Below, one piece after another: positions 4,111 through 6,791 of a stretch of 6,791 nt of DNA. A program made the position numbers and the translations under genes. The stretch is taken from the NCBI GenBank assembly GCA_007116095.1, contig SKJD01000307.1:1-6791 (forward strand), given 5' to 3'. The stretch comes from Candidatus Hydrogenedentota bacterium. GTDB taxonomy: Bacteria > Hydrogenedentota > Hydrogenedentia > Hydrogenedentales > SCBR16-9. Position 1 is the stretch's first letter. The number at the start of each line of letters is the position of its first letter. The notes under the pieces are model-generated. The model was not told the origin of the DNA. It did no database searches and worked only from the letters and a program-made list of their open reading frames with translations.

Positions 4111-5526
4111 CAGTACGCCGCCGATATAACAGACGATCAACGCCCAGAAAGCGCCCCCGCCCGCCTGCTGGAGTCCTTGCGCCAACTGCTGCGCGCTCCC
4201 TTGCCGCAGTCGCCGCGCCTGTTGCGTGCTGCCGTGCCCGTGGCGGGGCTGGAGCCCTTGCTCTGGCTGGCCGCCCAGCCGGAGACGACCCAGTATTTTT
4301 GGTCCGACCGGCGCGGCAGTCTGGAGATGGCGGGCGTGGGAGAGGCGGATGTCCTCATGCCGCCGGACAGCGGGGACATTACCACGGCCTTCGCCACGAT
4401 GCAGGCCCGGCTCTCGGCGGATTTTCCAGAGCTGCGCTACTACGGCGGGCTGCGTTTTCAACCGCGCTCCGAACAGGCGAGTCGCTGGGCGCGTTTTGCG
4501 GGCTACCGCTTTGTCGTGCCGCGCTTCGAGCTGCTCGCCCGGGTAGACGCCGCTGGGGCCACAAGCATCGAATTTGCCTGCAACCTGCACTGGGATGACG
4601 CGCAGCGGCCCGAAGAGCTTCTGGCATCGCTGGAAGCAGCATTGACGGAGATACGCATGGAGGCGGCCCCAGCCATGAGCGTGGAATTGCCCCCCGTGCG
4701 TGACCGAAAAGACCTGCCGAGCCGCCCGGACTGGGACCGCCTGGTGGACCGGGCCCTGGCGGACTTCAAAGACGGTGGCCTGGACAAGATTGTCCTGGCC
4801 CGGGAGACGACCTTCCAGGCCGATGCGCCGCTGGACCCGGTGCGCCTGCTCTGGGCATTGCGTCAAAAGACGATCCGCTCCTACGAGTTCTGCTTTCATC
4901 CCGTGGCGGACCGCGCCTTCATTGGGGCCTCGCCCGAGCGGCTTTTCAAGCGGGAGGGGACGCGGCTCATCAGCGAGGCCGTGGCGGGCACGCGGCCCCG
5001 GGGCGACTCCGATGCGGTGGATGCGGCGTACCGGGCGGAGCTGTTGGCCTCGGAGAAGGAACAGCGGGAACACCGCTTTGTCGTGCAGAGCCTGTGCGAT
5101 CATCTGGACCGCTTCTGTGAGTCGGTGGCGGCCGTGCCGGAGCCGGGGATCATGCGCTTGAACCGCATCCAGCACCTCTACACACCGCTGGAGGGGGTAT
5201 TACACGCGGATGTGGACGACGTCGCCTTGCTCCAGACCTTGCACCCGACCCCGGCGGTGGGGGGGGCGCCCCGGGAGGCGGCCCTGGACTGGCTTCGCAA
5301 GCATGAGCCCTTTGACCGTGGTCTCTACGCCGCGCCGGTCGGCTGGGTGGCGCATAACCGCGCCGAGTTCTGCGTGGCGATACGTTCCGGCCTGGTCGAG
5401 GGGAGCAATTTGTCGGTCTACAGTGGTGCGGGCATCGTGCCTGGATCGGTGGCCGAAGACGAGTGGTGCGAGATCGAGAACAAAGTCAGCAATTTTCTGG
5501 AAGCCCTACATCATGAACCCGCTTAA
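4108..5526 (+). CDS. menF: Isochorismate synthase MenF
   Basis: A 472-aa chorismate-utilising enzyme that converts chorismate to isochorismate, the entry step of classical menaquinone synthesis in the cytoplasm. The C-terminal chorismate-binding domain (about 205-468) aligns by eye with E. coli MenF and keeps its catalytic and metal residues at the same spacing. Lys227 in DKIVLAR corresponds to Lys190, Glu277 in GASPERLF to Glu240, Glu321 in EQRE to Glu284, and Glu455 in EWCEIENK to Glu416. Also present are EAVAGTRPRG (290-299), HPTPAVGG (379-386) and YSGAGIV. The N-terminal third is variable, as usual, with a MenF-like WLAAQPETTQYFW segment. The start is GTG 4108, since an in-frame TGA lies at 4096. 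Siderophore EntC/DhbC-type synthases are related, but the directly overlapping menD makes MenF the right name. Expression may be controlled by the structured leader upstream. Confidence 0.96.
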   Translation: MQYAADITDDQRPESAPARLLESLRQLLRAPLPQSPRLLRAAVPVAGLEPLLWLAAQPETTQYFWSDRRGSLEMAGVGEADVLMPPDSGDITTAFATMQARLSADFPELRYYGGLRFQPRSEQASRWARFAGYRFVVPRFELLARVDAAGATSIEFACNLHWDDAQRPEELLASLEAALTEIRMEAAPAMSVELPPVRDRKDLPSRPDWDRLVDRALADFKDGGLDKIVLARETTFQADAPLDPVRLLWALRQKTIRSYEFCFHPVADRAFIGASPERLFKREGTRLISEAVAGTRPRGDSDAVDAAYRAELLASEKEQREHRFVVQSLCDHLDRFCESVAAVPEPGIMRLNRIQHLYTPLEGVLHADVDDVALLQTLHPTPAVGGAPREAALDWLRKHEPFDRGLYAAPVGWVAHNRAEFCVAIRSGLVEGSNLSVYSGAGIVPGSVAEDEWCEIENKVSNFLEALHHEPA

Positions 5527-6791
5527 TGCCCCAAACTGGAATTACCGCTGGACTGCGCTCGTCGTCGAGGAGCTGCTGCGGCAGGGCGTGCAAAATTTCT
5601 TCATATCACCCGGCTCGCGGAGCACACCCCTGGCCTGGGCGGTGGCGTCGCATCCGGAAGCATATCGTCGCATGCACTTCGACGAGCGGGGCGCGGCCTT
5701 CGCCGCCCTGGGCTATGCGCGTGCAACGAATAAGCCGGTCGCTTTAATCTGCACCTCGGGCAGCGCCGTCGCCAATTATTTTCCCGCCGTGATCGAGGCC
5801 GACGCCTCCCGGGTTCCGCTCCTGCTCCTGACGGCGGATCGCCCGCCGGAGCTCCTTGATTGCGGCGCGAACCAGGCCATCGACCAGTACAAGATTTTCG
5901 GCGACTACCTGCGTTGGTTCCAGCAATTGCCCTGTCCTGGCCCGGAATTGCCGGTCACGATGTTGCTGACGACCATTGCCCAGGCCCTGCGTCGGGCGAC
6001 GGGGGCTTACGCTGGCCCGGTTCAGCTCAACTTCGCCTTCCGCGAGCCGCTGGCCCCGACAGAGATGCCGATGCCCGCACCGGAGCCTGCCCTGGCGACA
6101 TGGTTTGCGAGCGGCCAACCCTACACGCGCTGGGAAGTGGCGCCGACGACCTTGAGCGCATCGGTCTGCACCGAGCTGGCTGGCGCCCTCACTGGGGCGG
6201 AACGCGGGCTATTGGTCGTGGGCCAACTCCGGAATCCCCGAGAACGACAGGCGGTACGCGACCTGGCCGTGGCCCTGGGCTGGCCGGTCTTCGCGGACAT
6301 CACCGCGAACCTGCGGCTGAATCGGGAAGTCCCGGGGGTTGTTCGTTACTACGACGCCTTGCTGCGCGCCTCGAAATTCGCTGCGGACTGCATGCCGGAT
6401 TGCATACTGCACCTGGGTGGTCCGCTGGTTTCCAAGCGTCTGGCCCAACACCTGGCGGCGACTTCGGCGCCTTACCTGCACCTGGACGCCTACCCCGAGC
6501 GTCAGGACCCCGATCACCGCGTGACTTTGCGCTATGAGGCGGATTTGGAAGTGGCTTGCGGGCAGATCGGCCAAGCCCTGTCGAAGGAGATTGATCCTGC
6601 ACAAGCCGGGGCCTGGGCACAGGGGTGGTCGGAAGCCGATGATGCCTTGGATGCCTACCTCAGCGAAGCGCTGGGGCATGAGGAGGCGCTGACAGAGCCG
6701 GGCGTCCTGCGCATGGTGTCGCGGCATTGCCCGGAAGGCGGCATCCTCTTCGTGGGCAACAGCATGCCTATCCGCGACCTGGATATGTTCG
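5513..6791 (+). CDS. menD: SEPHCHC synthase MenD (partial, 3' end outside window)
   Basis: 2-succinyl-5-enolpyruvyl-6-hydroxy-3-cyclohexene-1-carboxylate synthase, a thiamine-diphosphate enzyme that decarboxylates 2-oxoglutarate and adds the succinic semialdehyde unit to isochorismate. The visible 426 residues cover the N-terminal Pyr domain and the middle domain and reach the start of the PP domain. Motifs: SPGSRSTPL (32-40), HFDERGAAF (55-63) with Glu58 as the ThDP-activating glutamate (Glu55 in E. coli), CTSGSAVANYFPAV, LTADRPPELLDCGANQAIDQ, and GNSMPIRDLDMF at the window edge. The Mg/ThDP GDG motif would lie beyond the end; the family is usually about 550-600 residues. ATG 5513 overlaps the end of menF by 14 nt and has GGAAG (5499-5503) 9 nt upstream, so the two genes are probably translationally coupled. 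It is cut by the window, not broken. Confidence 0.96.
   Translation, partial: MNPLNAPNWNYRWTALVVEELLRQGVQNFFISPGSRSTPLAWAVASHPEAYRRMHFDERGAAFAALGYARATNKPVALICTSGSAVANYFPAVIEADASRVPLLLLTADRPPELLDCGANQAIDQYKIFGDYLRWFQQLPCPGPELPVTMLLTTIAQALRRATGAYAGPVQLNFAFREPLAPTEMPMPAPEPALATWFASGQPYTRWEVAPTTLSASVCTELAGALTGAERGLLVVGQLRNPRERQAVRDLAVALGWPVFADITANLRLNREVPGVVRYYDALLRASKFAADCMPDCILHLGGPLVSKRLAQHLAATSAPYLHLDAYPERQDPDHRVTLRYEADLEVACGQIGQALSKEIDPAQAGAWAQGWSEADDALDAYLSEALGHEEALTEPGVLRMVSRHCPEGGILFVGNSMPIRDLDMF

Noticed and set aside
4021..5175. 384-codon open frame on the minus strand opposite menF
   Set aside because: It is antisense to an enzyme with all catalytic residues conserved; its Arg/Gln/His-rich translation is typical of a shadow frame.
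5860..6537. 225-codon plus-strand frame within menD
   Set aside because: The menD frame through the same bases carries continuous family motifs; this frame is rich in Pro, Gly and Arg and has no motifs.
1..6791. CRISPR arrays, tRNA or rRNA genes, insertion sequences
   Set aside because: No regularly spaced direct repeats of CRISPR size, no recognisable tRNA or rRNA segments, and no transposase motifs were seen on either strand.

Overview
The window looks like a chromosomal segment of a GC-rich, Gram-negative-type bacterium from one of the poorly cultured phyla rich in 'prepilin-type N-terminal domain / DUF1559-like' secreted proteins (Hydrogenedentota, Planctomycetota, Lentisphaerota and relatives). 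This rests on two such proteins here, with their near-invariant [20 protein letters not shown] head and C-terminal H...DGHVEF motif. The phylum is inference; no rRNA or other marker gene is present.

Left part (1-2890, all genes on the minus strand): two paralogous pseudopilin-like proteins (73-1077, 1717-2820) flank a small single-pass membrane protein with a Met/Gln-rich tail (1388-1585). The first pseudopilin gene is followed by a strong intrinsic terminator (1-62). It also has an unusual 5' leader in which a 10-bp long-range stem would bury its GTG start codon. The 1078-1387 gap also holds a probable terminator of the small gene and a 9-nt-period repeat facing an inverted copy of itself.

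Middle (2821-4107): about 1.3 kb without an intact gene. It contains the putative promoter of the second pseudopilin gene, a textbook intrinsic terminator (3168-3204, minus strand), and just upstream of it a segment with a convincing codon pattern but no usable start codon (3232-3420). Two hairpin clusters (about 3498-3583 and 3735-3779) look like dispersed intergenic repeats.

Right part (3940-6791, plus strand): the start of a menaquinone (vitamin K2) operon. menF (isochorismate synthase, 4108-5526) overlaps menD (SEPHCHC synthase, from 5513, cut by the window end) by 14 nt. MenF turns chorismate into isochorismate; MenD then adds the succinic semialdehyde unit derived from 2-oxoglutarate. 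In front of menF lies a leader of about 150 nt with several mutually exclusive stems. One pairing would hide the menF ribosome-binding site. This is the best candidate in the window for an undescribed regulatory system.
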